From Epichloe hybrida (taxonomy: Eukaryota > Ascomycota > Sordariomycetes > Hypocreales > Clavicipitaceae), in the NCBI GenBank assembly GCA_019022495.1, contig JAFEKR010000001.1, positions 7,378,001 through 7,442,000 on the forward strand: a stretch of 64,000 nucleotides of DNA, given 5' to 3'. Positions within the stretch are counted from its first letter, which is position 1. Each line of letters starts with the position of its first letter. The notes beneath the pieces are model-generated. The model had not been told where the DNA came from. It did no database searches and saw only the letters and a program-made list of their open reading frames with translations. A program made the position numbers and the translations under genes. Shown here piece by piece: positions 24,101 to 35,145 of the stretch.

Positions 24101-27100
24101 TCTTTATATATTCCTTAGCTTTTATAGAAGTTATAGCCTTAAGCTAGATAAATTTAGAGAGTTAATCTATAATAACTATTAGGTATTATAGCTTTTCTAG
24201 GGATAGTGCTAGTAAGTTTATTATAAAGTTAATAAAGATCTATAACTAAAACTAGTTAGGAATAGGTAAAGGCTTTAGTAAGCCCTAGCACTATTAATAG
24301 CTCTTATAACTACTATAGTAATAATAGTTATAAATAAACCTAGTAATATCTTATAATATCCTATCCTAGTAAAACTACTATTATAAGATTTAGAATGTGG
24401 TATTATAGCTTAGGTACCTTACTACTAGCAAATTATAGTATTATTATATTAGGGTTATTATAAGAGGCTCTTACACTAGGACTTAGGTATAGCCCCTAAA
24501 CTAAAGCGCCTTATAAGCGCTTATAGAATAATTTACTACTTACTCTCTTATAAGTGCCTTAATAGGAAACCTCTAGGCCCTTTCTTAGATAGCCCTTAAT
24601 TAAATACTATACATAAGGTCTAAGATAATAGCCTAGTCCTATAAGGTCTAAAGGTATTTAGTAGTAAAGAGAACCTTACTAGCTAGTAGTAGTGCTATAC
24701 TACTATTATCCTACTATTTATCTAGTATTAGTAAGAGCTATATAATAGTAATAGGTTATAGGATATATTTTATTTTAAAGGTTACCCCTTCCTAGTCCTA
24801 TTCCCTTTAAGAAAAAGTATTAGGCTATTATACTTATATACTAGGTTTATACTAAAGGTAAAAATTAAATAACGTAAGTGTGTTTACCTATTAAGCTTAC
24901 TACTCTAATATTAACTAAGGAGTTATAAAGTACTCTAGGTTCTTATAGTTTATATAGATTATAAATAGACTAGAAATGCCTTATAGCTTAGCTAACTATG
25001 CCTTAAGGCATAAGATAATAGCTATTAATTCCTTATTATAGATTATATAGTTCTTTTATAAGGTTATAAGGCTAGTAAAGTAATAGGTAACTAGGTATAT
25101 AACACTATCCTAGCCTTACTAGGAAAGGTATTCTCTAATAGCTATTCCTAAATAATTAGCTTTTACTACTATAAGGAGATCTAGGTCTTATTATGCTAGT
25201 ACTAGGTATGTAATAAAGGTATCTTTTAGCCTATTAAAGGCATTATTCTCTTTAGGTCCTTATTAAAAAGGGATATTTCTCTTAGTTAATTATATTAGTA
25301 ATGCCACTAGTTTTAAAAAGTTACTAATAAAGTTATAGTAAAAGTTAGTAAACCCTAGGAAGCTATAGACCCCCTAAAGTTTTATTAGGGTTACTTACTC
25401 CCTAATAGCTATAACCTTTACTAGGTTTAGATAGATAAAATAACTTACTATAATAATATATCCTAGGTATTAAACCTCCTTTATTATAAATATAGACTTA
25501 TTAAGGTCTAAGTATAAACTTATATCCCTTAGGTAGCCTAATATTAACTAGACCTTAGCTATATAGTCTTTCCTTAATCCCCCTAAGTAAACTAAGATAT
25601 TATCTAAGTACACTATAATAAAGTCCCCTAATATATCCCCTAAGGACTTATTAATATAACATTAGAATATTACTAGTGCGCTAGCTAGGCTAAAGGGGTA
25701 AACTAGTTACTTAAATAGCCTAAACCTAGTTTAAAACGCTATTAGGTGCTCCTAGCCCTTAGTAATCTATAGCTTATAAAACGCTATATAAATATTTACC
25801 TTTATAAACTAGTATACCTAGGATAAGGAATAGAGTGTTTCCTTAATTAATAGGAGAAAATAGTAATCCTATACTATTATCTTATTAAAAGCGTAGTAAT
25901 TTACATAAAAATGCTAACCCTTATTAGCCTTTTTAATAAGAAAGACTAGAGCTATAGCTAATAATAAGCTAGCATAGATTTAACCCTTATTTATTAAGTC
26001 TATAATTTAGCGCTTAACCTCTAGAAGCTAGTCCCTTAGTATATTATATAGTAATCCCTAAGGGAGTATTAGTTTAGACCTATCCTAATTCTTATATAAG
26101 CGTATATAGTAATTAAGGGACCCCTAATAAGGAGGTAAGCTATTAGCTCTAGCCTTATTAAAAAGGTCTGTAAAGTTAGCTAACTCCTTAGGTAATATTA
26201 ATATGTCTAGGCTATTAGGTTTTGTCTTAGGCACTATAATCTATAGTACTATTATTATTTCCTTAAGGCTTATAGTAATAAACATTATAAAAGTGTCCTT
26301 TCTATAGTACACTTAGCATGCTTCTATAGTATATAAGGACCTAATAATCCCTTATACTAAAGTCTTTACCCTATATATAAAGGCTTTAGAGATATATAAG
26401 CCCTTTATTACTCTAATAACTAATTACTATTTTACTATATAAATAACTATATTATAATATTCTAGCTATAGCATCCTAAGTATAATATCTTATATAAGGC
26501 CTAGGATAATATATAAATACACTAATAACTCCTAGCTATTAATGTCTATTCTAGTGTATACTATATAGGTAATTAAGGAGGTGTTTTCCTATACTCTCTT
26601 TCCCTTTCTTTTTATTTTTACTATAGTCTAGATATACTTTCTCTTTAGTAACTATATAAGCTCTAGGCTAAACTATTTTACTACTAACTTACTTATAGCA
26701 CTATAATAATTATAACTATAATTAATCTAGATATTAATATAATAATATATATTAAAGAGTATAGGAATTAAGAATAGTAATTAGTCTATATATTATACTA
26801 TATCCTACTCTAACTCTATATAGCTTAAATAGTTATTTTATATTATAGTATATAGTTAGCCTCCTTACCCCTATATAAGACTTTACTTAGGGGCTACTTA
26901 TTTTCTATAGGGGGAATATTTACCTCCTTATTTACACTTTCCTTATTTACTTTATATAAGTTAATACTAACCTATAAGGGATAGGGTAAGAGAAAGGTAT
27001 ACTCCTAAATATAGTAATCCTTAGATTTATATTATAAGTAATATCTCTCCTAATAGTATTTAGCTAACTTTACTTCTAATACCTATTTAGCTTATTATAT

Positions 27101-28149
27101 ATTTATAGCTAGCTTTAAACCCTTCTCTTTCTTAACTAGCTTATTTTATTTTCCTAATTAAGTCCTTATTATATATACCCTAGTTATTAGTATATTACCC
27201 TTATAATTAGTCTAAGGTATAGGTTTAGCTAGCTATAGTTTATATTAAAACTAGTACTTATTCTCTATAGTAAGGGCCTTAATATTAACTATAATCTTAT
27301 AATACTATATAATAGCTATATGCTACACACTCTAGCTAATACCCTAGCCTATACTAATTTCTCTTAAATACTTATTAAGTGCTTATTAAAGCTTTACTAG
27401 CTTTATATTATCCCCCTAATAATCCCCTTTTACTAATAAGAGTTTCTTTATAAAGTAAATAAAGAATATAGAAAATAGCTCCCCTAGGCCTTATTTTATC
27501 TAGTTAAGTTTTATAAGGGCTATCTTTTACCTATATAAATTAAAGAATATAGACCTAAGGTATTCTAGGAATTTAGCTAGGTTAAAATTATAAATACTAC
27601 TTTATTTAAAGAAAGTAATTACCTAGGACTAGACTTTAAAGAATAAGTTTTAGTAAATAAATATTTACTTATTCTTATTAGTTTTAATAAAGTCCTTATT
27701 TACCTATAGCTTATATTTTATTAGAAACCTTTATATAGTAAATAAGGCCTTATTACTATTATATAAGTTACCTATAAGGATAGGTTTTTATTTTACCTTA
27801 GGTATAGTTAAGACTAGGTTAGAGATAAGAGATAAAGTAAGGTTTACTATTAGAGTATTAGGCTAGGCTATAATAGGTAATTAGGTTAAGGGTTCTATAG
27901 TATTTATAGTTACTTATTATTAAAGATATATAAGTTTTACTATTTACTTATTAAGTATAAGTTAAAGTGTCTTAAATTAAGCTTATTAAGCTACTAGTAA
28001 TACTATAGTATTAGATAAGGGAGTTATTATTCCTTAGCTAGGTTAGTCTTATAGTTAAAGCGTGTTTACTATATTTATTAATATATTTATTAGTATTTTT
28101 ATTATGTCTTTTAGTAGTTATTAAAAAGGACTAAAGGAAGTCTTTTAAT

Positions 28150-28812
28150 TATTATAGACTACCCTTAGGTAACTATAATAAGGTATTAATATAGTATTAA
28201 GAGACTTAAGGAGAAAGGAGAAAGGGTAAGAGGCTATCCCTAGTAGTGCCCCTTATACCTCTTAGGCTACTTATATAAGCCTCCTTTCCTTACCCTAACT
28301 ACTTCTGCCACTCCCCTCTCTAACTACTATACGGATAATGCTTAGGCAAAGCCCAAGCCCTTACAAATATGTAGTGTAGTGTAGTATGTAGTGTAGTGTA
28401 GTACAAAGCTCTGCATGTAGTAGAAAAATCTCCTTGTAGTGTAGTATGTAGTGTAGTGTAGTACAAAGCTCTGCATGTAGTAGAAAAATCTCCTTGTAGT
28501 GTAGTATGTAGTGTAGTGTAGTATGTAGTGTAGTGTAGTATGTAGTGTAGTGTAGTATGTAGTGTAGTGTAGTATGTAGTGTAGTGTAGTATGTAGTGTA
28601 GTGTAGTATGTAGTGTAGTGTAGTATGTAGTGTAGTGTAGTATGTAGTGTAGTGTAGTATGTAGTGTAGTGTAGTACAAAGCTCTGTAAGTAGCTAAGGG
28701 GGTATAAGGGGGTATTACTAGAGATAGCCTTTTATTCTTTCTCCTTTTTCCTTAAGTCTCTTAATACTATATTAACGCCCTATCGCAGTTGCCTAGGGGC
28801 TAGTCCATAACA
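28150..28812 (-). repeat. Gypsy LTR with long inverted ends and a central minisatellite
   Basis: The left end (TATTATAGACTA, a RIP form of TGTTATGGACTA) and the right end (TAGTCCATAACA) are the outer parts of an inverted repeat of roughly 110 bp: 28,150-28,260 pairs with 28,812-28,700. Between them lie a unique promoter-like part (28,260-28,370) and a TG-rich minisatellite. The first about 215 bases are also present, in the same orientation, at 21,280-21,496. Confidence 0.8.
28372..28676. repeat. 17-bp minisatellite (TATGTAGTGTAGTGTAG)n
   Basis: The array holds about a dozen tandem 17-mers, the last ten or so being identical. Two longer inserts containing ACAAAGCTCTGCATGTAG lie at 28,402-28,500. 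The reverse strand gives an open frame of 119 residues (28,320-28,679) made of repeated TTLHY units. I treat that as an artefact of a unit length without stops. Confidence 0.93.
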
Positions 28813-29790
28813 TCTAGATATATTAAGCAGCGGAAATTTAGAGTTATAAGCTTTAGAGGTATAATAAGACATTAAATTATACCTATAAACTAGTGTATTA
28901 ACTAATTTATAATTAGGTCTTATATATTATACTATAGCTTATAATTAAAGAAAATATAGCCCTTAAAACCCTTAAAGGAAACTATAGTAAGGCACTAAAG
29001 ACCCTATACTTACCCTATTATCACATTATAGCCCTTAGGGTCCTCTGCTAGTATTAAATTTAGTAGCGAATTTATAATAATTAGCTAATTAAAGTAAAAG
29101 AGATTAATTCGTATTAGTAATAATATTATAAGTAGCCCTTAGAGAATAACTAATCTCCTCTTAGACCCTTTAAGCCTCTTATTATTAGGGGAAAAGGGTA
29201 GCTAAAGGGGGCTCTTAGGGTAAAAAAAAGTACTAATATCTTATAGCACGCTTACTAGGATTCTTTATTATTTAAACGCGCTTAGGTAGCTAAGGAAGCT
29301 AAAGCTTATTAGGATTATAAGAAGGCTAATATGTCTATTACACTACCTTTAATAGCACTAGCTATAATTAATTTAACTTAAATAACTATAACTACTATAG
29401 GGCTCTAGAGGCTTAAATCTAGTAATCCTTATAAGCTAGGAATAGTATAGCCTTAAGTATATTTAAGAGCTCTAGATATAATTAAAGATATAGTAAAGAA
29501 TATTATAAACCTAGAAGAGAACGTTATAATTATAGTGGTTATAATAATTATAATATTAGCATTATTATCTTATTAGATTAATAAGGATACCTCTTAATTT
29601 AAATAGGATATTCCTATAGACTTTAAAGGAGATATTAATGCTTAGATTTAGGGATAGATTAATAAAGAAAAGGTATTCTTAGAGGCATTATAAGAGGTCA
29701 CGTTATAAATAGCTTTAGTTATAGATAGCTTTAATTAATCTAGTTATTATAATAAGAATACGTGGCGTGCGTTATAAAAGTGGGGATAAA
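28813..29790 (+). pseudogene. Unidentified RIP-damaged coding relic next to the gene-rich region
   Basis: This stretch is AT-rich, with no intact frame. If TAG/TAA stops that could derive from CAG/CAA are ignored, one + frame stays readable from about 29,240 to 29,830. It contains strings such as KEAKAYQDYKKANM, PIDFKGDINA and KEKVFLEAL. I do not recognise a family. It may be the end of another transposon or a damaged duplicate of a host gene. The composition changes abruptly at its right end. Confidence 0.35.
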
Positions 29791-30196
29791 AGTGGGGCTA
29801 TACTGGACAATAACTACGTAGTTTGTATAAGAATTGCTATGTGCGGCCGGTAACGGCTGTCCTTAGCCACCGCCGCCGGGTCCTAGCCACAGCTAGGGTG
29901 CCCGATGCACCACGAGGGGTGCGTGACACAACGAGCCTTTATTAACCTGTCTTATATGAGGCGTGGTCAAAAGCAGCCAAACCCGGCGGGGAAGGCCGCG
30001 ACAACTGCTGACGGTTCAACTCCACACCGCCTGCCCTTGGTCCCTCCAATCGAGGAAAAATTACCCGGCAGAATTCCAAAACTTTTTCTTATGTACTGCC
30101 TCCATCTACCTCTCAAAGCAAGAAACGCTCAGCCAACACCAATGACTTCAACAGGCCAAACAAGTCGCCGAGATCAAATACAATAAATACACCGCT
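29791..30196. other. Junction and presumed promoter of RRP15
   Basis: Normal base composition starts here. There are GC-rich strings near 29,840-29,930 (GCGGCCGG, CACCGCCGCCGGG) and then the upstream region of the following gene. Two open frames of 93 and 60 residues overlap in different frames and have no recognisable content. About 400 bases separate damaged repeat DNA from the RRP15 start codon. Confidence 0.55.
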
Positions 30197-31144
30197 ATGG
30201 CTTGCCACAAAAAGCGTGCATTTGATGCCAAGCAAAATCGGCCGTCGAAGAAACAGAAGCGACAGCAACAATACCACAGCGACTCTGGCAGCGACGACGA
30301 TCAAGAGCAGAGTTTCGATGCTGTCAACCTGCTAGACTCGGATGACGACGTTCACAATGCCACAGTAGACGATGCGCCCGACCTAGACGACCACAACAAT
30401 GACTCGTCGAGCCTGGAGAGCGAACGCCCCGCCTTGATGAAGAAGACCAAGCAGACCAAGTCAAAGTCTGTCAAGGCCACTTCGAAACCTTCAGCGACAT
30501 TAGATGAGGAAGAAGGAGAGGAAGATCGGAACGCCGACGAGGAGAGCGAGGAAGGGGAAGAGGAAGAGGAAGAGGAATCAGACGTGGACGAATACGATTT
30601 AGATTCAGACAATGGCGGACGCAAGGCCAAGTCCAAACGAAACGACCCCAGCGCATTCGCCACGTCCATCTCCAAAATTTTGTCCACCAAGCTTTCTACC
30701 TCAAAACGCTCTGATCCCGTTCTTTCAAGAAGTGCAGCCGCTCACGAGGCGTCCAAAGCAGCCGTCGATAACGCATTGGAAGCCAAAGCCAAGCGACACA
30801 TGAAAGAACAAAAGAAGAAGGCTCTCGAGAAGGGTCGCGTCAGGGAAGTGTTGGTCGCTAGTCGTGACGACTTCACCGGCGAGCCGCAGGAGTCAACGAC
30901 GCAAATTCTGGAGGCGGAGAGAAGATTACGAAAAGTTGCGCAAAGGGGTGTGGTCAAGCTATTCAATGCGGTGAGAGCAGCACAGGTCAAGGCTATCGAG
31001 GCTGAGAAGGATGCAAGGAGGGATGGTGTGATTGGTATGAACAATCGTGAGGCAAAGGTGAATGAGTTAAGCAAGAAGGGCTTCTTGGACTTGATAGCTT
31101 CAGGCGGTGGAGGTTTGAAGAAGGGCGGCTTGGAGGAGGCGTAA
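30197..31144 (+). CDS. RRP15: Ribosomal RNA-processing protein 15 (Rrp15p family)
   Basis: A single exon of 315 residues. Rrp15 is a nucleolar factor of early 60S ribosomal subunit assembly, needed for processing of 27S pre-rRNA in yeast. The first about 150 residues are disordered: a basic KKQKR stretch, then runs of D/E/S, typical of nucleolar proteins. The conserved domain begins near residue 153 (AFATSISKIL) and continues with DPVLSRS, then a lysine-rich helix (RHMKEQKKKALEKGRVREV). It ends with RRLRKVAQRGVVKLFNAVRAAQ and SKKGFLDLI, which identify the family. Residues near the end are glycine-rich (GGGGLKKGG). The start chosen is the first ATG of this frame, and no intron is needed. It is convergent with the ferredoxin gene, with 370 bases between the stops. 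Confidence 0.93.
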   Translation: MACHKKRAFDAKQNRPSKKQKRQQQYHSDSGSDDDQEQSFDAVNLLDSDDDVHNATVDDAPDLDDHNNDSSSLESERPALMKKTKQTKSKSVKATSKPSATLDEEEGEEDRNADEESEEGEEEEEEESDVDEYDLDSDNGGRKAKSKRNDPSAFATSISKILSTKLSTSKRSDPVLSRSAAAHEASKAAVDNALEAKAKRHMKEQKKKALEKGRVREVLVASRDDFTGEPQESTTQILEAERRLRKVAQRGVVKLFNAVRAAQVKAIEAEKDARRDGVIGMNNREAKVNELSKKGFLDLIASGGGGLKKGGLEEA

Positions 31145-31514
31145 AAGACTAAAGGGGGGGGGGGCTTTTTCATCGGTTCTCTCTTTCTCTTTTGGCTGAC
31201 GTGATTATAATCTTTTGGTTTCATAAGAGGAGTGTACGTAACAGGTATGTACATAGAAGACTTTTTCTTCGCCTGGAAATGCAAATCAGAGATATCCTCT
31301 GCAACAAAAGACAAAGATATAAAACAGTTGCCGACTTTGGCAAGTTTCTTCTCCACGCCCGTTATCTGAGTATTCTTTACCAATAATGTCATCCTGTTAT
31401 ATTCCCGACATATTGTAAAAATTCGTCAAACGGCTTTGACGCAGCCCAAGAATGTGACTCTTCAGCCAGCCCGGCCCCTAATTGTCGACGGTACAAATAG
31501 TCACGAAACTGTTT
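31145..31514. other. Convergent intergenic region between RRP15 and ferredoxin
   Basis: The spacing holds 3' untranslated and termination sequence for both genes. A G run (GGGGGGGGGG) stands at about 31,155. No other gene is visible. A reverse open frame of 216 residues (30,742-31,392) runs antisense to RRP15 and is only its shadow. Confidence 0.6.
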
Positions 31515-32191
31515 TCATTGAAAGTCGCTGGCCTGTAAGTTTCGCGTCATTGAAGGCAGCTTCACAGCTAAGCCGTCTAGCTCCTTGGTCATCTTGACCT
31601 GACATCCGAGTCGGCTCGTTTCGGTAAGGCCGAAAGCGAGATCCAGCATGTCGTTTTCATCGTCCTCGGGCTCAGGCATCTTATCGTAGTATTCTTCGTC
31701 GACCACAATGACGTGGCAGGTGGAGCATGCGCAAGATCCTCCGCAGGCCCCCTCCATTTCGAGGTCATTGGCTTGAGCAATGTCCAGCAGGTTGTCTCCG
31801 GCCGAGACAGCAAATTTGTGTTCCTGTCCATCCTTTTCTATAAATGTGACATATAGTCTATAGGCTGTTGTTAGTACTTGCGAAAATTAAGAAAAAAGGA
31901 AAAGGGAAAAAGGAAACCGCGTTTTGTGTAGCAAACTCACTCTTCGCCTGGCTTAGGAGGATCGATGTGGCCGTGGCGAGTCGGGGAGGTGGTTGAGAAG
32001 CATCGCCGGGAGGAGAGTAGCGATAGGCTGGCCGTTTTTTGTGCAACACTCCGTCTCTGACTGTGACTGTGACAGGAGAAGCTGGATGTGAGAGACGCCA
32101 GTTGACTCGTGTGGGCTTGTTGCGCTCGTCGGCAAGCCGTTGCGGGCAATGTCGCAAGGCGGGACACGAGCGTCCTGGAAGCAAATGACAT
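31515..32191 (-). CDS. YAH1: Mitochondrial 2Fe-2S ferredoxin (adrenodoxin type, Yah1)
   Basis: Two exons, 32,191-31,941 and 31,857-31,515, join (donor GTGAGT, acceptor CTATAG) to give 197 residues. The protein passes electrons from NADPH-ferredoxin reductase to mitochondrial Fe-S cluster assembly, and in yeast also to heme A synthesis. The first about 75 residues are rich in R, S, T and A, with no acidic residue, as in a matrix-targeting presequence. The mature domain starts around LYVTFIEKDGQEHKF. The cluster ligands are visible as C-GGSCA-C-ST-C and a fourth Cys in RLGCQVKM. Acidic residues around DEEYYDKMPEPEDDEND match the partner-binding helix of adrenodoxins. The ATG at 32,191 was chosen over one 56 codons upstream because it directly begins the presequence. 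The gene is divergent from the Ugo1-like gene. Confidence 0.93.
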
Positions 32192-32774
32192 GTTCTCCGA
32201 AGGTGGAAGATGGTTAGGTTTGGGAGAGACGTTCGAGTTCGAAATGCGGCCTATCTGTGTTCGCCCCGTTTGGATACGGATATCGCACGTTTTACTCTTG
32301 CGCAGCGGGACTTGTCGTCGAAGAACCCAAAAAAGAAAAAATTTGTGCGCTATGTGCAATCAACAAGTGACGCCCCAATTGAGTGCTCAGCACATCGTAC
32401 AGTCGACGGGTAGACGGAGGGAAAAAGAAGTGACTCGCAGGTCGGCTCGCACCTCCGAGCAGAGTAGGAAAAAGTACATAAGGCGACTACGGATTAGAAA
32501 GTGCCAAACAACGCCGATAATTAGTAAGTCGCAGTTTTGAACTGGTCCACCATTCTCCGCCCCAAACAGCGACGACGGCGTCTTGGCGTCTGGGTCGGGA
32601 AATCCATTCGCCGTGGGCCGCTGCTATCTATCTCCGACCCTTGCTTTCCCAAGAAAAAGCTGATGATTTCATCTTCCCATACCAAAAGCCAAGCTTACGG
32701 CCAACCTACGAGGCCCTCCACCGTGCATGGAACGACGCTTGGAAATAAATGCTTCCGCTCCTTCAACACCAGCT
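32192..32774. promoter_or_regulatory. Divergent promoter region of ferredoxin and Ugo1-like genes
   Basis: 583 bases separate two start codons that face away from each other. Both genes encode mitochondrial proteins, so shared control is possible but not shown. No TATA box at a convincing place and no extra gene were seen. The short frames here overlap each other and lack recognisable content. Confidence 0.5.
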
Positions 32775-34399
32775 ATGAGCACGCACAGAGAGGACGTGAA
32801 CCCCCTGCGGCCCTACTATAGGGCGCCCGTCATCGGCGAGACGACGGATCCCGTATCGGCAGCGAGCGCGGGCCATTACGGCGTTGGACATGCGATTGGC
32901 GGCGGCGGCGGCGGCGGTCGCTATGCGTCCAAGGCGCGCGATGTGCTTGCCGACATCGACTACAAAGGCTATCTCAATGACTCGTCGCCGTCGGTGATGC
33001 AGAATGTCAAGGAGCTGGTGGATGAATTAATCTGGAAGTACACTTCGGTGTTGATGGCGCAGCCATTCGAGGTCGCCAAGACGATTTTGCAAGTTCGGGA
33101 TCAGGATGAAAATGCCGCGCTAGTTGCTGCGGAACCAGAAGCGCTGAAGAGACAAAATTCGAATCGATCAGGTTCGATAAATGATGTGAGTTTTCTATCA
33201 TCTCTCCTCGCTATGCGCATACGATGCGTTCGCGGCCGCTCACCAGCTCAACCCAGTACCATGATTCCGACTCTGAGGGAGAAGAAGCGTCCTACTTCAC
33301 CTCCAATTTTCCCGGCACTCCAAAACCATCCTACAATAGAAGTCTCAGCAGCCGTCGCCCACAATCCCCGTTACAATCGTCACAGATTGCCAAGAAAACT
33401 GCGATTTCCGAGCATTATATCAACCTTGACAAACCCGACTCCGTTCTTGACGTCATCGGTCAACTCTGGCAAAAAGATGGCGCTTGGGGAGTCTGGAAAG
33501 GCTCAAATGCGACATTCTTATATACCGTCTTACAGTCACTATTAGAAAATTGGGGAAGGAGTTTTTTGAGTGCTATTTTCAATGTCCCGGATCTGGGCGT
33601 CAAAGATGACATTGATCGACTCATTGACATTGCTTCGCCCTATCCCTGGGCATCACTATTCGTGGCCGCTGGTGCCGCTGTTGTGACTGGTGTGCTGCTG
33701 TCACCACTAGACCTCGTTCGTACATGGTATGTTGTCACTGCTGCTGCTGCTGCATTCCGCCGATACTCAATGTTCTTCCTTGTTGCAATTGTGCTAACTT
33801 GCCCCAGTCTAATCATGACGCCTGTTTCCAAAGGCCAGCGCCGAACCCTTGCCACGCTCCGTGCGCTGCCTTCCTATTTCTGTCCCTCAGCAATCGCACT
33901 TCCCACCATATTGAATTCCCTTGTACACCCATTCTTAACGCTCTCGACACCTCTCGTGCTCCGAACTCGATTCATGATTGACAGCCAAGTGTCGCCGACA
34001 ACCTTTTCCGTTGCCAAGCTCTTTGCTTCTTCTACCGCAGTGCTTGTGAAGCTACCGATAGAAACTGTACTACGCCGCGGCCAAATGGCAGTCCTCTCTG
34101 GGCAGGACTACGTGCGGGCTTTGGGGAGAAAAGATCAGAAGCTCGACACTATTGTGCCAATCGGCCGATACAACGGTGTCATCGGCACAATGTATCACAT
34201 CACAACTGAAGAAGGCACGCGTGAGAACCCTGCCACGGGTAAAAAGGGCAAAACGAAGGACAACAAAACATTTCACCCTACACATATGAAAGGTCAGGGG
34301 CTGGAGGGGCTGTGGCGAGGATGGAAAGTAAACTGGTGGGGTCTCGTTGGTCTCTGGGCAGCCAGCGTAGTAGGCAATGGAGGCGAAGGGGAGTTCTAG
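32775..34399 (+). CDS. Ugo1-like mitochondrial carrier-fold protein
   Basis: Three exons are inferred: 32,775-33,185, 33,257-33,726 and 33,808-34,399 (introns of 71 and 81 bases; donors GTGAGT and GTATGT; the second has a CTAAC branch site). They give about 490 residues. Yeast Ugo1 is a modified carrier protein of the mitochondrial outer membrane that links Fzo1 and Mgm1 in membrane fusion. Seen here are NPLRPYYRAP at the N-terminus, a QPFEVAKTILQVR carrier signature, a serine-rich linker, GVWKGSNATFLYTVLQ, SPLDLVRT (the second carrier motif), LPIETVLRRGQ (third) and LEGLWRGWKVNWWGLVGLW near the C-terminus. An ATG 16 codons upstream (32,727) is in frame. The ATG at 32,775, which gives MSTHRED, looks more like related fungal proteins. 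Ugo1 identity comes from overall pattern recognition. Confidence 0.78.
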
Positions 34400-35145
34400 A
34401 CCAGGTAGGGAGGTGGTTGGACTGTATTGCTGTACAATTTTGGGTCGGTTTATGCGCCGGGCAGGCAAGCGTTGTCGTTTCTCTTCTGCATGGCGTTGCG
34501 TTTGATAAACTCTCCTCTACGACGACTCTGATGATATCCGCATCTTCCACTACTTCGTGTAGCCGCTGTTGCTGCTGCAGTGTGACAATTCAGGCAATAA
34601 TATGTACTTCTACCCCGATTCAACATCAAAAATAGTAAGAGACTTGTTATTGATTTCCCTGTTGCCAACTGCAACGGCACTTGCGAGTCTAATCCCGGGG
34701 GCTTCTTCGGTGGTTGCAAATCCAATGTCAGCACTTTTTCTGTTGTTTTTATTTGAACATGGTGATATATATATATTTTCTTGTGGCTGCTGGGCTGCCT
34801 GTAATTATGCATTCCATTAGGAACTTCTTCTCGTTCGCGTTGTGATATATTGTATTTGTGGTCGTGAGTCTCTGCAGGGTAGCGTCTCCGAGACGCGGTT
34901 TTCTCATCAATCATTGAGGTGAGTCGTGAGATCCATCACGTGGGTCCGCGTCCCTTGACCTCGTGAACAACAACCCCAACCTTCCTCACCCCTCGCTCCT
35001 TGGTGCTGCGGACCAATCGAACGTGCCTTGTTCCCCCCAGCAACACCTCGTCACTGCAAGGCTCACAAGCCTGGCGCGTCTGTCTGCGCTTGGGACACGA
35101 GATGCGAGCCCACGCATAAGTTTTCTGGACTCTAATCCAAGAAGC
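34400..35145. other. Intergenic region between Ugo1-like and Shg1 genes
   Basis: 746 bases contain the 3' end of the Ugo1-like transcript and the upstream region of the next gene. A CACGTG palindrome (34,937-34,942) about 200 bases before the Shg1 start could bind a bHLH factor. No gene is seen. The small open frames lie in mutually overlapping frames. Confidence 0.5.

Larger units (their letters stand above)
21280..28812 (-). mobile_element. Decayed Gypsy-class chromovirus, copy B
   Basis: This is the longer copy of the element at 1-4,380, in the opposite orientation. On the - strand, through stops, it reads in the order gag zinc knuckle, RT, RNase H, then integrase and chromodomain. The zinc knuckle is at about 27,005-27,050, with Y in place of C. 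RT has YLDN, for the catalytic YLDD, at 25,599-25,610. RNase H is at about 24,850-25,100. The integrase/chromodomain zone is at about 24,400-23,200. Its right LTR is 28,150-28,812. At the left, 21,280-21,496 matches the start of that LTR directly. I see no target duplication (AATAT versus TCTAG). CpA and TpG are strongly depleted, and no frame is open. Confidence 0.88.

Noticed and set aside
28320..28679. Reverse 119-residue protein of repeated TTLHY-type units
   Set aside because: It is a translation of the 17-bp minisatellite within an LTR. The unit has no stop in that frame, so the open frame arises from repetition alone.
30742..31392. Reverse 216-residue frame opposite RRP15
   Set aside because: It is antisense to a clear conserved gene and has no recognisable domain.
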